A model generated the notes under the pieces. The model worked only from the letters and a program-made list of their open reading frames with translations, was not told the DNA's origin and ran no database searches. A stretch of 42,331 nt of DNA from an uncultured Oscillospiraceae bacterium (GTDB lineage Bacteria; Bacillota; Clostridia; Oscillospirales; Oscillospiraceae), in assembly GCA_947630645.1 (NCBI GenBank), contig CANRIF010000009.1, forward strand, positions 1-42,331. The letters are read 5' to 3'. The position numbers and the translations under genes are program-made. Positions within the stretch are counted from its first letter, which is position 1. The number at the start of each line of letters is the position of its first letter. Shown here piece after piece: positions 34,437 to 40,805 of the stretch.

Positions 34437-35153
34437 ATGACCTGTTTTTTCACCAGCAGCCCCTTCCTGCCCGGCGAGGCGGACCTGTGCGGCGCCAACG
34501 GCTTCCTTCATGAGCTGCACCTGGCAGTGCCCTATCCCTGCCGGGCGGTGTATGTCTGCTCCGACCCGGACAGCTGGGAGGACACAGACACCTATGCCGC
34601 CGCCAACGGCGAGGCGCTGGAGCGCGCTGGTTTCTCCTTTTCCTCCTACGACGTGCTGGATGGACGCAACGGAGAGGACGCCGCCTCGCTTATCCAAAAT
34701 GCCCAGCTCATCATCCTCGCCGGCGGCCACGTTCCCACCCAGAACGCCTTTTTCCAGGAGATCGGCCTGCGGGAGCTGATGCAGGGCTACGACGGCGTGG
34801 TCATCGGCATCAGCGCCGGGAGCATGAACAGCGCGGACGTGGTCTACTCCCACCCAGAGCTGGAGGGCGAGGCCGTCGACCCGGATTATGAGCGGTTCCT
34901 GCCCGGCCTGGGCCTGACCCAGTGCAACATCATCCCCCACTACAACACCGTTCACGACGATGTGCTGGACGGGCTGGGCCTCTTTGAGGACATCGCCATC
35001 CCCGACAGCATGGGCCACACGTTTTACGTCCTGCCCGACGGCAGCTATATCCTCTCCAAAGATGGACGGGAGGAACTGCACGGCGAGGCGTATGTCATCC
35101 ACGACGGCGAGATGGAGCAGGTCGCCTCCGACGAGGACGTACTGCCCCTGTAA
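34437..35153 (+). CDS. S51-family peptidase E-like protein
   Basis: A 238-residue member of the S51 dipeptidase E family with the class I glutamine-amidotransferase-like fold. ILAGGHVPTQN and the nucleophile elbow GISAGSMNS (Ser126) are diagnostic, and NIIPHYNT carries the likely catalytic His. Bacterial peptidase E splits Asp-X dipeptides in the cytoplasm; some relatives act on cyanophycin. No signal peptide. It diverges from dapF and ends in a strong terminator. Confidence 0.9.
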   Translation: MTCFFTSSPFLPGEADLCGANGFLHELHLAVPYPCRAVYVCSDPDSWEDTDTYAAANGEALERAGFSFSSYDVLDGRNGEDAASLIQNAQLIILAGGHVPTQNAFFQEIGLRELMQGYDGVVIGISAGSMNSADVVYSHPELEGEAVDPDYERFLPGLGLTQCNIIPHYNTVHDDVLDGLGLFEDIAIPDSMGHTFYVLPDGSYILSKDGREELHGEAYVIHDGEMEQVASDEDVLPL

Positions 35154-35166
35154 CAATAAAAATGTG

Positions 35167-35203
35167 GCATCCGGCGCGCCAGACGGTGCGCCGGATGCTT
35201 TTC
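35167..35203. terminator. Terminator between convergent genes
   Basis: Perfect 11-bp stem GCATCCGGCGC / GCGCCGGATGC with a 10-base loop, followed by TTTTCT on the plus strand and, after four bases, by T5 on the minus strand. It can end both the peptidase E gene and the ABC exporter operon. Confidence 0.85.
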
Positions 35204-35213
35204 TATATCCCCG

Positions 35214-35999
35214 CTATCGGATGTCCTTTCTTCCATACCACCCGTAGGCCGCCGCGACACCGGCCAAGGCCCACGCCAGCCCCAGGGCAGCCAGTCCGGT
35301 GTCCAGATGCCCGGCGGCGACGATATCCGCACCCTCACAGTAGGCGAAGGGGGTGAGATACCGCAGAAAGCCGGCCCGGTCCGTCAGGTTGGCGATCAGC
35401 TCCAGTAGGTACGTCCCGGCGGCAAGGCCCATGGCCGCCCCCGCGCCGCCCCGCCGCAAAAACGCGGACAGGCCGAAGCACACGCAGGCAAGTTCCGTTT
35501 GTAGCAGCCAGCAGGCCCCGTGCAGCAGCAGGACCTCCCGCCAGGGGACGCTCTCGCCGATGCAGCGGATCGCGGCCAGGGCCAGGCATAACAGCGCAGC
35601 GTCCATCACCGCCAGCTGCGCCAGCACCGCCGCCAGTTTTTCACTGACGATGCGCGGCCTGGACACAGGCTGGGTCAGCAGCAACTCCGCCGTACCGTCC
35701 CGCTCCTCCCGGGCCAGGGCGGACACGCCGGAGAGGCAGGCGTAAAACGCCCCGCCCAGGGCCATGACGCTGCCGCACTCCACGGCGTAGAACCCGGTGA
35801 GGCTCCCCACGTCCAGCCGGTCCATGCCGAAGGCGGCGGTGAAGCGGCCCATGGAGGCGAAGAGCGCGCTCACCCCCTCCATCTGGCCCCGCATCTCCGG
35901 GAAAATGCCTATGCACACGGCCAGAAGGCCGGCGAGAGAGGCTATCCAGATCGCCAGGGTCATCCGCCCCTGGCGCAGCTCATGCCGGAAAACGGTCAT
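35214..35999 (-). CDS. ABC-2 type transporter permease
   Basis: A 261-residue ABC2_membrane-type protein with about six hydrophobic segments, opening MTVFRHELRQGRMTLAIW. The loop SALAREERDGTAELLLTQPVSRPRIVSEKL is the typical cytoplasmic coupling region. It pairs with the ATPase encoded just upstream to form an exporter of unknown substrate. GGAGG lies about 8 bases before ATG 35999, 20 bases inside the ATPase gene; the longer frame to 36140 overlaps that gene with non-homologous sequence. Confidence 0.9.
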   Translation of the reverse strand: MTVFRHELRQGRMTLAIWIASLAGLLAVCIGIFPEMRGQMEGVSALFASMGRFTAAFGMDRLDVGSLTGFYAVECGSVMALGGAFYACLSGVSALAREERDGTAELLLTQPVSRPRIVSEKLAAVLAQLAVMDAALLCLALAAIRCIGESVPWREVLLLHGACWLLQTELACVCFGLSAFLRRGGAGAAMGLAAGTYLLELIANLTDRAGFLRYLTPFAYCEGADIVAAGHLDTGLAALGLAWALAGVAAAYGWYGRKDIR

Positions 36000-36876
36000 C
36001 CGCCCCGCCTCCTTCCCCGTAATAGTGCATAAACGCCTCCTCCAGGTCCGGCTCGGAGATGGCCAGGTCCTGCACCTCCCCGGCCGCCAGCGCGGCCAGC
36101 AGCGCGTCCATGTCCCCGCTGTAAAGAAACGCCGCGCCATCCGGTGCGGCGCGCCAGTCCCGCACCCCGGCCAGGCCGTCCAGCCGCACCCGGCCCCGGA
36201 CGGTCACCCGCCGCGCCCCGGCACGGGCCAGGTCCTCCACCGGGCCGCACGCGGCGATGGAACCGGCCCGGATGACGGCGGCGCGGGTGCAGTTTTGCCG
36301 CACCTCCGAGAGGATGTGGCTGGAGAGGAACACGGTGGTCCCCCGCTCGCTGCGCTCCCGGAGCAGGTCGAAAAACGCCCGCTGCATCAGCGGGTCCAGC
36401 CCGCTGGTGGGCTCGTCCAAAATGAGCAGTTCCGGCTCGTGCTGCATCGCGCAGACGATGGCTGTCTTCTTTTTGTTCCCCAGGGAAAGCTGATCCGCCC
36501 GCCGGGACGGGTCCAGTTCCAGCCGTTGGCACAGCCGCTCCGCCTCCCTGTCGCAGTCCTTTTTCCGAAGCCTTGCACACAGCCGCAGCACGTCCCTGAC
36601 CCGCATCCCCGGCCAGAAGGACGGCTCCGCCGGCAGATACCCAACCCGGGCCAGGACCCGCTCCCGGTCCCGACGGATGTCCAGCCCGCATACCTCGCCC
36701 CGGCCGGCGGTGGGCCGCACCAGGCCCAGCAGCGTGCGGATGAAGGTGGACTTGCCCGCCCCGTTGGGGCCGATGAAGCCGAACATCCCGCCCCGCTCCA
36801 CCGTGAGGCTGACGTTCTCGATGCCCCGTATCTGGCCGTAGAACTTGGTCAGGCCCTCCGTCCGGATGGCGTCCAT
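35980..36876 (-). CDS. ABC transporter ATP-binding protein (exporter type)
   Basis: A 298-residue CcmA/DrrA-like ATPase. Walker A GPNGAGKST, Q-loop region VGYLPAEPSFWPGM, a signature variant LSLGNKKKT (normally LSGGQ-like), Walker B LLILDEPTSGLDP and switch His in FLSSHILSEV. The C-terminal 80 residues form the substrate-linked extension common in this type. It powers the ABC-2 permease downstream. ATG 36876 shares a base with the tetR stop, and AAAGGAG precedes it, so the three genes form one unit. Confidence 0.92.
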   Translation of the reverse strand: MDAIRTEGLTKFYGQIRGIENVSLTVERGGMFGFIGPNGAGKSTFIRTLLGLVRPTAGRGEVCGLDIRRDRERVLARVGYLPAEPSFWPGMRVRDVLRLCARLRKKDCDREAERLCQRLELDPSRRADQLSLGNKKKTAIVCAMQHEPELLILDEPTSGLDPLMQRAFFDLLRERSERGTTVFLSSHILSEVRQNCTRAAVIRAGSIAACGPVEDLARAGARRVTVRGRVRLDGLAGVRDWRAAPDGAAFLYSGDMDALLAALAAGEVQDLAISEPDLEEAFMHYYGEGGGADDRFPA

Positions 36877-37493
36877 CAGTCCGGCTCCTTTCGCAGATAC
36901 ACGCTCTTCCAAAAGGCCATGAGCCGTGTGAAGTCCCGCTCCATCCGCTCCATGTCCACATCCCCCCGCTGGACCATCTCCCACAGATACCCCTCCGAGG
37001 CCCAGTACATCTCCCGGTACATCATGGGGATGTCCAGGCCGGGGACGAACTGGGCCGGGTCCAGGTCCAGGCGGGTCTGGTCCGCCTTGAAGTTGAAGTA
37101 TCGGTGATAACTCTCCTGGATGGCGGCGCATATCTCCGGGTCCTTCTCATAGAAGGCCCGGATGGTGAAGCCGGCCATGTCGGGGTATTGGCGAATGAGT
37201 TCCATCTTGGCCCTCATGCCCCGCTCCATACTGGTGAAGAGGTCCCGCTGGCCGTAGCACCCGCACTGTGTCAGCGCCCGGATGGTCAGCCGGGCAGCCT
37301 CGTCCCATAGGTAGAGATACAGTTCCTTCTTATTGCGGAAGTAATGGAACAGCAGGCTCTTGCTGATCCCCGCCTCCGCGGCGATCTCGCTCATGGGGCT
37401 GTTTTTGTAGGCGTTTTGGGAGAACACCCGGTAGCCCGCGCCCACGATGGCCCGCCGCTTTTCCGCGGGCAGGGAAAAGAATCTCTCGTTCAT
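36876..37493 (-). CDS. TetR-family transcriptional regulator
   Basis: A 205-residue TetR regulator: PAEKRRAIVGAGYRVFSQNAYKNSPMSEIAAEAGISKSLLFHYFRNKKELYLYL (in parts: MSEIAAEAGISKSLLFHYF is the helix-turn-helix with recognition helix), then a helical ligand-binding C-terminus. It most likely represses the exporter genes that follow it in the same transcript, in response to a compound the exporter removes. ATG 37493 has AAGGAGG at six bases; an earlier Met at 37517 lacks a ribosome site. Confidence 0.9.
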   Translation of the reverse strand: MNERFFSLPAEKRRAIVGAGYRVFSQNAYKNSPMSEIAAEAGISKSLLFHYFRNKKELYLYLWDEAARLTIRALTQCGCYGQRDLFTSMERGMRAKMELIRQYPDMAGFTIRAFYEKDPEICAAIQESYHRYFNFKADQTRLDLDPAQFVPGLDIPMMYREMYWASEGYLWEMVQRGDVDMERMERDFTRLMAFWKSVYLRKEPD

Positions 37494-37513
37494 CTTGCGC
37501 CTCCTTGGGGACA

Positions 37514-37542
37514 TCATACCGCCGTTGACCGTTTTTGAGAAG
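37514..37542 (-). promoter_or_regulatory. Candidate promoter of the tetR-ABC operon
   Basis: Minus strand TTCTCA, 17-base spacer, TATGAT. The -35 matches four of six bases. No clear palindromic TetR operator was found around it; position estimated by eye. Confidence 0.45.
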
Positions 37543-37550
37543 ACCCCATG

Positions 37551-37595
37551 AAAAGGCCGGCGGCCGCACGGACATACGCCGCGGATCGCCGGTCC
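37551..37595 (-). terminator. Candidate terminator after the glycosidase gene
   Basis: Minus strand GG(A)CCGGCG ... CGCCGGCC stem with a bulge and an internally structured 24-base loop, followed by TTTTC. It lies between the glycosidase stop and the tetR promoter. Confidence 0.45.
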
Positions 37596-37611
37596 GTCCT
37601 GTTGAAAACGC

Positions 37612-39537
37612 TCACGTTCTCCTGCCGCGGGAGGTCTTCGGCTTCATCAGGCACGGGACGAAGTAGTTCGTTCCCGCCGGGACGGTCAGCTCCACGCTGT
37701 TCTCGTCCAGCGGCCGCCAGGCCAGCTTCTCCCCCATCACGTCCTCGTCCGCGAGGCCGCAGGCGCCGACAGCGCCCAGGGGCAGGCGGACGCGCTCGTC
37801 CTTTTCGCTGTTGGACAGCACTGCTACGAAGGCCTCGCTTCCGTCAAAACGGGCCAGCGCGGCCACGCCGCCGTCGGCATAGAGGAACTTCATCCCGCCG
37901 TGGGAAAGCGCCCTATGGGTCGCCTTCAGGTGGGCCATGGTCCGGTAGAGGGCGAACATCCAGCCCTTCTGAAAGTCACTGTACCAGGGCATAGGATAGC
38001 GGCAGCCCTCGTTGGTCCCCAGCCGCCCGTCGATGGCGGCCTCGTCGCCGTAGTAGATGCAGGGCGCGCCGGGAAGGATGAACTGGAAATACACCGCGCC
38101 CCGGTAGGCCATGGGCGTGATCGCCGGGTCGTTATGAAGGCGGCTGGCGTCGTGGCTGTCCAGGAGGTTGAACTGGTTCTCCCAGATGGCCCAGGGCAGC
38201 TTCGCCAAGTGCTGCATCACCCGGGCCTGCAGCTGACAGGCCGTCATGGTCCACGGCGCGCTCCGCAGTTCACGGTCCCGGCCCAGGTGCATATCCGGCT
38301 GGCCGAAGAACTGGCGGATGGGCCGGGCGCAGCCAAAGTAATTCATGGCCGAGTCCCACTCCTTGCCTTGCAGGCGCGGCCCGCAGTCGCCCCAGTCCTC
38401 CGCCAGGATATACGCCTGCGGCGAGGTATCGCGGATGCTCCGGCGTATCTCGGGCCACAGCTCGTCGGCCAGCTGCACGCCGTCGTTGCGGGCGAAGGTG
38501 TCCGCCACGTCGAAGCGCCAGCCGTCGATGCTGTAAGGGGGCTTGAGCCACTTTTTCAAGACCGAGTCCTCCGCCCGGTATATCACGTCCCGCAGGGCCT
38601 GGGAGGTGTAGTTGAGGGTGGGCAGGTCCGCGTTGCCGAACCAGGCGTGGTAGGCGTTGCCCGGGCCGAAGAAGTAATACCCCCGCTCCGGGCTGTCCGG
38701 GTGATGGTATGCCCCCTCCCCGGCGGGGAAAAACGTCCCGTCCCGGTTGAACCAGCGGTGGTCTGCGCCGGTGTGGTTGATGGAGATATCCAGGATAAGG
38801 CGCATCCCGTTGGCGTGCAGTTCCGCCGAGAGTTCGGCCAGCGCCTCGTCGCCGCCGAAGTGGGGGTCCACATGGAAGTAATCCACACAGTCGTACTTGT
38901 GTACCGACGGCGCCCGGAAGATGGGGTTTATGTACAGCGCCGTGATCCCCAGGTCCTTTAAGTACGGTATCTTCTGCCGTATCCCCTGCAGGTCGCCGCC
39001 GTAAAAGTCCAGGCACCGGCCCCGGAGGAAGCTGGGCGGCGTGTCGGTCCAGGCCATCGCCTTGGTGGGCCAGCCGTTTTTGGTGTACTCCCCCGTCCGC
39101 ACGTCATTGGCGGGTTCGCCGTTGCAGAACCGCTCGGGGAAGATCTGATAGAACACCGCCTCCTTCACCCACGCCGGCTGCACATAGTCCGCCAGCAGCA
39201 CGAAGTCGCAGGTGTGGTCAGGCATATACGCCGTCACGCCCTGCTGGGTGTAGAACCACAGCCCGTCGCTGCCGACGAGATAGAACTGGTACTGCATCCT
39301 GGGCTCGGTCACGGGCATGGCCGCCTCGTAATACACCAGTCCCCGCTCCCGACGGACCACCCGCGCCCGGGCGGACATCTCCACGCCGTTACGCATATAC
39401 CGCAGCAGCACCCGCCGCACCGGGGCGCCCTCATACATCCGCAGGCGCACCTTCACCGTGTCGCCCACCGCCGGCGACGGTTCGCTCACGAACAGGTCCG
39501 TCCCGTCGCTGTATACGCTCTCCAGCCATGTATCCAT
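37612..39537 (-). CDS. GH13 alpha-glycosidase (neopullulanase/maltogenic-amylase type)
   Basis: A 641-residue GH13 enzyme. An N-terminal CBM34-like beta domain (residues 1-115) is followed by the catalytic barrel: DISINHTGADH (region I), GWRFDVAD with nucleophile Asp343 (II), ILAEDWGD with acid/base Glu380 (III) and LLDSHDASR with Asp463 (IV), then a C-terminal beta domain. This layout fits the GH13_20 group (cyclomaltodextrinase, neopullulanase), which act on short maltodextrins inside the cell; no signal peptide is present. AAAGGAG precedes the ATG. No sugar transporter or MalR-type regulator is adjacent. Confidence 0.94.
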   Translation of the reverse strand: MDTWLESVYSDGTDLFVSEPSPAVGDTVKVRLRMYEGAPVRRVLLRYMRNGVEMSARARVVRRERGLVYYEAAMPVTEPRMQYQFYLVGSDGLWFYTQQGVTAYMPDHTCDFVLLADYVQPAWVKEAVFYQIFPERFCNGEPANDVRTGEYTKNGWPTKAMAWTDTPPSFLRGRCLDFYGGDLQGIRQKIPYLKDLGITALYINPIFRAPSVHKYDCVDYFHVDPHFGGDEALAELSAELHANGMRLILDISINHTGADHRWFNRDGTFFPAGEGAYHHPDSPERGYYFFGPGNAYHAWFGNADLPTLNYTSQALRDVIYRAEDSVLKKWLKPPYSIDGWRFDVADTFARNDGVQLADELWPEIRRSIRDTSPQAYILAEDWGDCGPRLQGKEWDSAMNYFGCARPIRQFFGQPDMHLGRDRELRSAPWTMTACQLQARVMQHLAKLPWAIWENQFNLLDSHDASRLHNDPAITPMAYRGAVYFQFILPGAPCIYYGDEAAIDGRLGTNEGCRYPMPWYSDFQKGWMFALYRTMAHLKATHRALSHGGMKFLYADGGVAALARFDGSEAFVAVLSNSEKDERVRLPLGAVGACGLADEDVMGEKLAWRPLDENSVELTVPAGTNYFVPCLMKPKTSRGRRT

Positions 39538-39568
39538 CTCGCCGCTCCTTTGTCCCAGTCTTTACGCC

Positions 39569-39597
39569 AGTATAACAAAGCGCCCGGCAAAAAACAA
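39569..39597 (-). promoter_or_regulatory. Promoter of the GH13 gene, embedded in a terminator U-tract
   Basis: Minus strand TTGTTT, 17-base spacer ending TGT, TATACT (extended -10). The -35 bases are part of the U-tract of the terminator of the upstream gene pair. Confidence 0.65.
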
Positions 39598-39624
39598 GAC
39601 GGGCGGATGTCCCGCCCGCCTTGT
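39588..39624 (-). terminator. Terminator after the Spo0A-domain gene
   Basis: Minus strand ACAAG-GCGGGCGG / CCGCCCG-TCTTGT stem of about 12 pairs with one mismatch, followed by TTTTTTG. It ends the XRE/Spo0A-domain pair. Confidence 0.75.
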
Positions 39625-39670
39625 CCATGGCGGCAAAAGCGCCGGGACGATCCGCCCCGGCTCTTTCTCT

Positions 39671-40060
39671 CTATTCGATCACCGACACGCCCCACTGTTC
39701 CCGTTCGCTCTCCGCCATCGGCCCCGTGTCCGGCGGGGACACGGCGGAGGACAGGATCGCCAGAAGCTGGGCGTTGCCCGGCTTTTTCGATAACGGCCTA
39801 CGGGACAGCTTCTCCAGGAGCGGCCTGTTCTCGTGCCAGATCACGTTCCCCACCGTGGCGATGTCCCGGGCCACGGCCCGCCAGTTCGTGTCGTATTTCT
39901 TGGCCACGTCCATATATACCCATTTCGTGACCAGCAGCAGCCGCTCTGGCTGCGCCGCACACAGCCGCATGGCATAGGCGATATAAAAGAATCCCGCGTA
40001 ACGCGCTGTTACCCCCAGGCGGTACAGCAGGTCATAGATTTGAGAAGTCAGATTGTCCAC
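39671..40060 (-). CDS. Stand-alone Spo0A C-terminal-domain protein
   Basis: A 129-residue protein whose residues 5-105 match the DNA-binding domain of Spo0A: IYDLLYRLGVTARYAGFFYIAYAM, LVTKWVYMDVAKKYDTNWRAVARDI (in parts: YMDVAKKYDTNWRAVARD), NVIWHENRP. There is no receiver domain, so no phospho-Asp switch; a short tail (about 20 residues) follows. The start is GTG 40060 with GAGGG six bases before; it lies 29 bases inside the XRE gene. It may bind 0A-box-like DNA or interfere with Spo0A (inference). It is not the full-length master regulator spo0A, which would be about 260 residues. Confidence 0.78.
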   Translation of the reverse strand: MDNLTSQIYDLLYRLGVTARYAGFFYIAYAMRLCAAQPERLLLVTKWVYMDVAKKYDTNWRAVARDIATVGNVIWHENRPLLEKLSRRPLSKKPGNAQLLAILSSAVSPPDTGPMAESEREQWGVSVIE

Positions 40061-40280
40061 GTCTTCCCTCGTCCTCTGTGCTTAGCAGTTCTGAAACGGT
40101 CACTCCCATATAGGAGGCGATCAGCTGTATCGTACTCAGCTTCGGGTCTGTCCTGCCCCTTTCCAGCAGGCTCAGCTCTTCCTCGCATATCCCGATTTCA
40201 GAAGACATCTCAAATTGTGTTTTGTTTCTTGTTCGTCTGTATCGCTTCAGCTGTTTCGCTAATGCGTCTATCTCCGGCAT
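40032..40280 (-). CDS. XRE-family HTH regulator
   Basis: An 82-residue single-domain Cro/C1-type protein. The helix-turn-helix reads RNKTQFEMSSEIGICEEELSLLERGRTDP and continues LSTIQLIASYMGVTVSELL (quoted in parts: TQFEMSSEIGICEEELSLLE). No sensor domain is attached. AAAGGGG lies eight bases before the ATG. The gene overlaps the Spo0A-domain gene by 29 bases, so the two are translated together and may act as a pair. A TGGACT - 16 bases - TATACT promoter candidate lies at about 40303-40330. Confidence 0.88.
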   Translation of the reverse strand: MPEIDALAKQLKRYRRTRNKTQFEMSSEIGICEEELSLLERGRTDPKLSTIQLIASYMGVTVSELLSTEDEGRRGQSDFSNL

Positions 40281-40405
40281 GTTTACGACCCCTTTTGCAC
40301 ACTAGTATATAAAAGGAATCGCAAAAGTCCACGGATTGCAATACGGATTTTTGCTTATGAGATAAAAAATAGCCTTCAAAAGCATGAATAACGCCCAAAA
40401 AGGCA

Positions 40406-40442
40406 TAAAAAACGCCGGAGCAAAGCGAACTTTGCCCCGGCG
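40406..40442 (-). terminator. Terminator of the tRNA-Ser transcript
   Basis: Minus strand CGCCGG-G-GCAAAG / CTTTGC-T-CCGGCG with a TTCG tetraloop and one internal mismatch, followed by TTTTTT. It starts one base after the CCA end of tRNA-Ser(GCU). Confidence 0.85.
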
Positions 40443-40534
40443 TGGCGGAGAAGGAGGGATTTGAACCCTCGCTGCGCTCAACACGCACTACTCCCTTAGC
40501 AGGGGAGCCCCTTCGGCCTCTTGGGTACTTCTCC
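40443..40534 (-). tRNA. tRNA-Ser (anticodon GCU)
   Basis: Minus strand gene of 92 bases with encoded CCA. Acceptor GGAGAAG pairs with CTTCTCC; the anticodon loop is CTGCTAA (GCU); a long variable arm (GTAGTGCGTGTTGAGCGCAGC region) is typical of tRNA-Ser; the T-loop GGTTCAAATCC is present. It decodes AGC/AGU. Confidence 0.95.
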
Positions 40535-40584
40535 AAGCCGAAATGCTATATTGTTTCAGCGGGCCGTCCCCGCGAACGTGTAAA

Positions 40585-40673
40585 TGGCGGAGAGAGAGGG
40601 ATTCGAACCCCCGGCCCCTTGCGGAGTCACTGGTTTTCAAGACCAGCTCCATAAACCACTCGGACATCTCTCC
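40585..40673 (-). tRNA. tRNA-Ser (anticodon UGA)
   Basis: Minus strand gene of 89 bases with encoded CCA. Acceptor GGAGAGA pairs with TCTCTCC; anticodon loop CTTGAAA (UGA); long variable arm; T-loop GGTTCGAATCC. It lies 50 bases upstream of tRNA-Ser(GCU) and shares its promoter. Confidence 0.96.
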
Positions 40674-40685
40674 GAATGCCCGCCT

Positions 40686-40714
40686 ATTTTATCACAGAAA
40701 CACGGCTCTGTCAA
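40686..40714 (-). promoter_or_regulatory. Promoter of the two tRNA-Ser genes
   Basis: Minus strand TTGACA, 17-base spacer, TAAAAT, ending 12 bases before the mature 5' end of tRNA-Ser(UGA). Confidence 0.85.
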
Positions 40715-40742
40715 TTCATTCTCCCGAAATTTTCCGCCGGGG

Positions 40743-40772
40743 CTGTCAACGGCGGCGTTTTTATGATATGAT
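40743..40772 (+). promoter_or_regulatory. Candidate promoter of the ABC-F gene
   Basis: Plus strand CTGTCA, 18-base spacer, TATGAT, 33 bases before the ATG. GGAGGG ribosome site follows. Confidence 0.5.
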
Positions 40773-40805
40773 AGGCACAAGTCATTTTCCTGGAGGGTCA
40801 CCGCC

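Noticed and set aside
40731-40760. CCGCCG/CGGCGG stem followed by TTTTT on the plus strand
   Set aside because: It looks like a short terminator, but no plus-strand gene precedes it and it overlaps the ABC-F promoter region; probably incidental.
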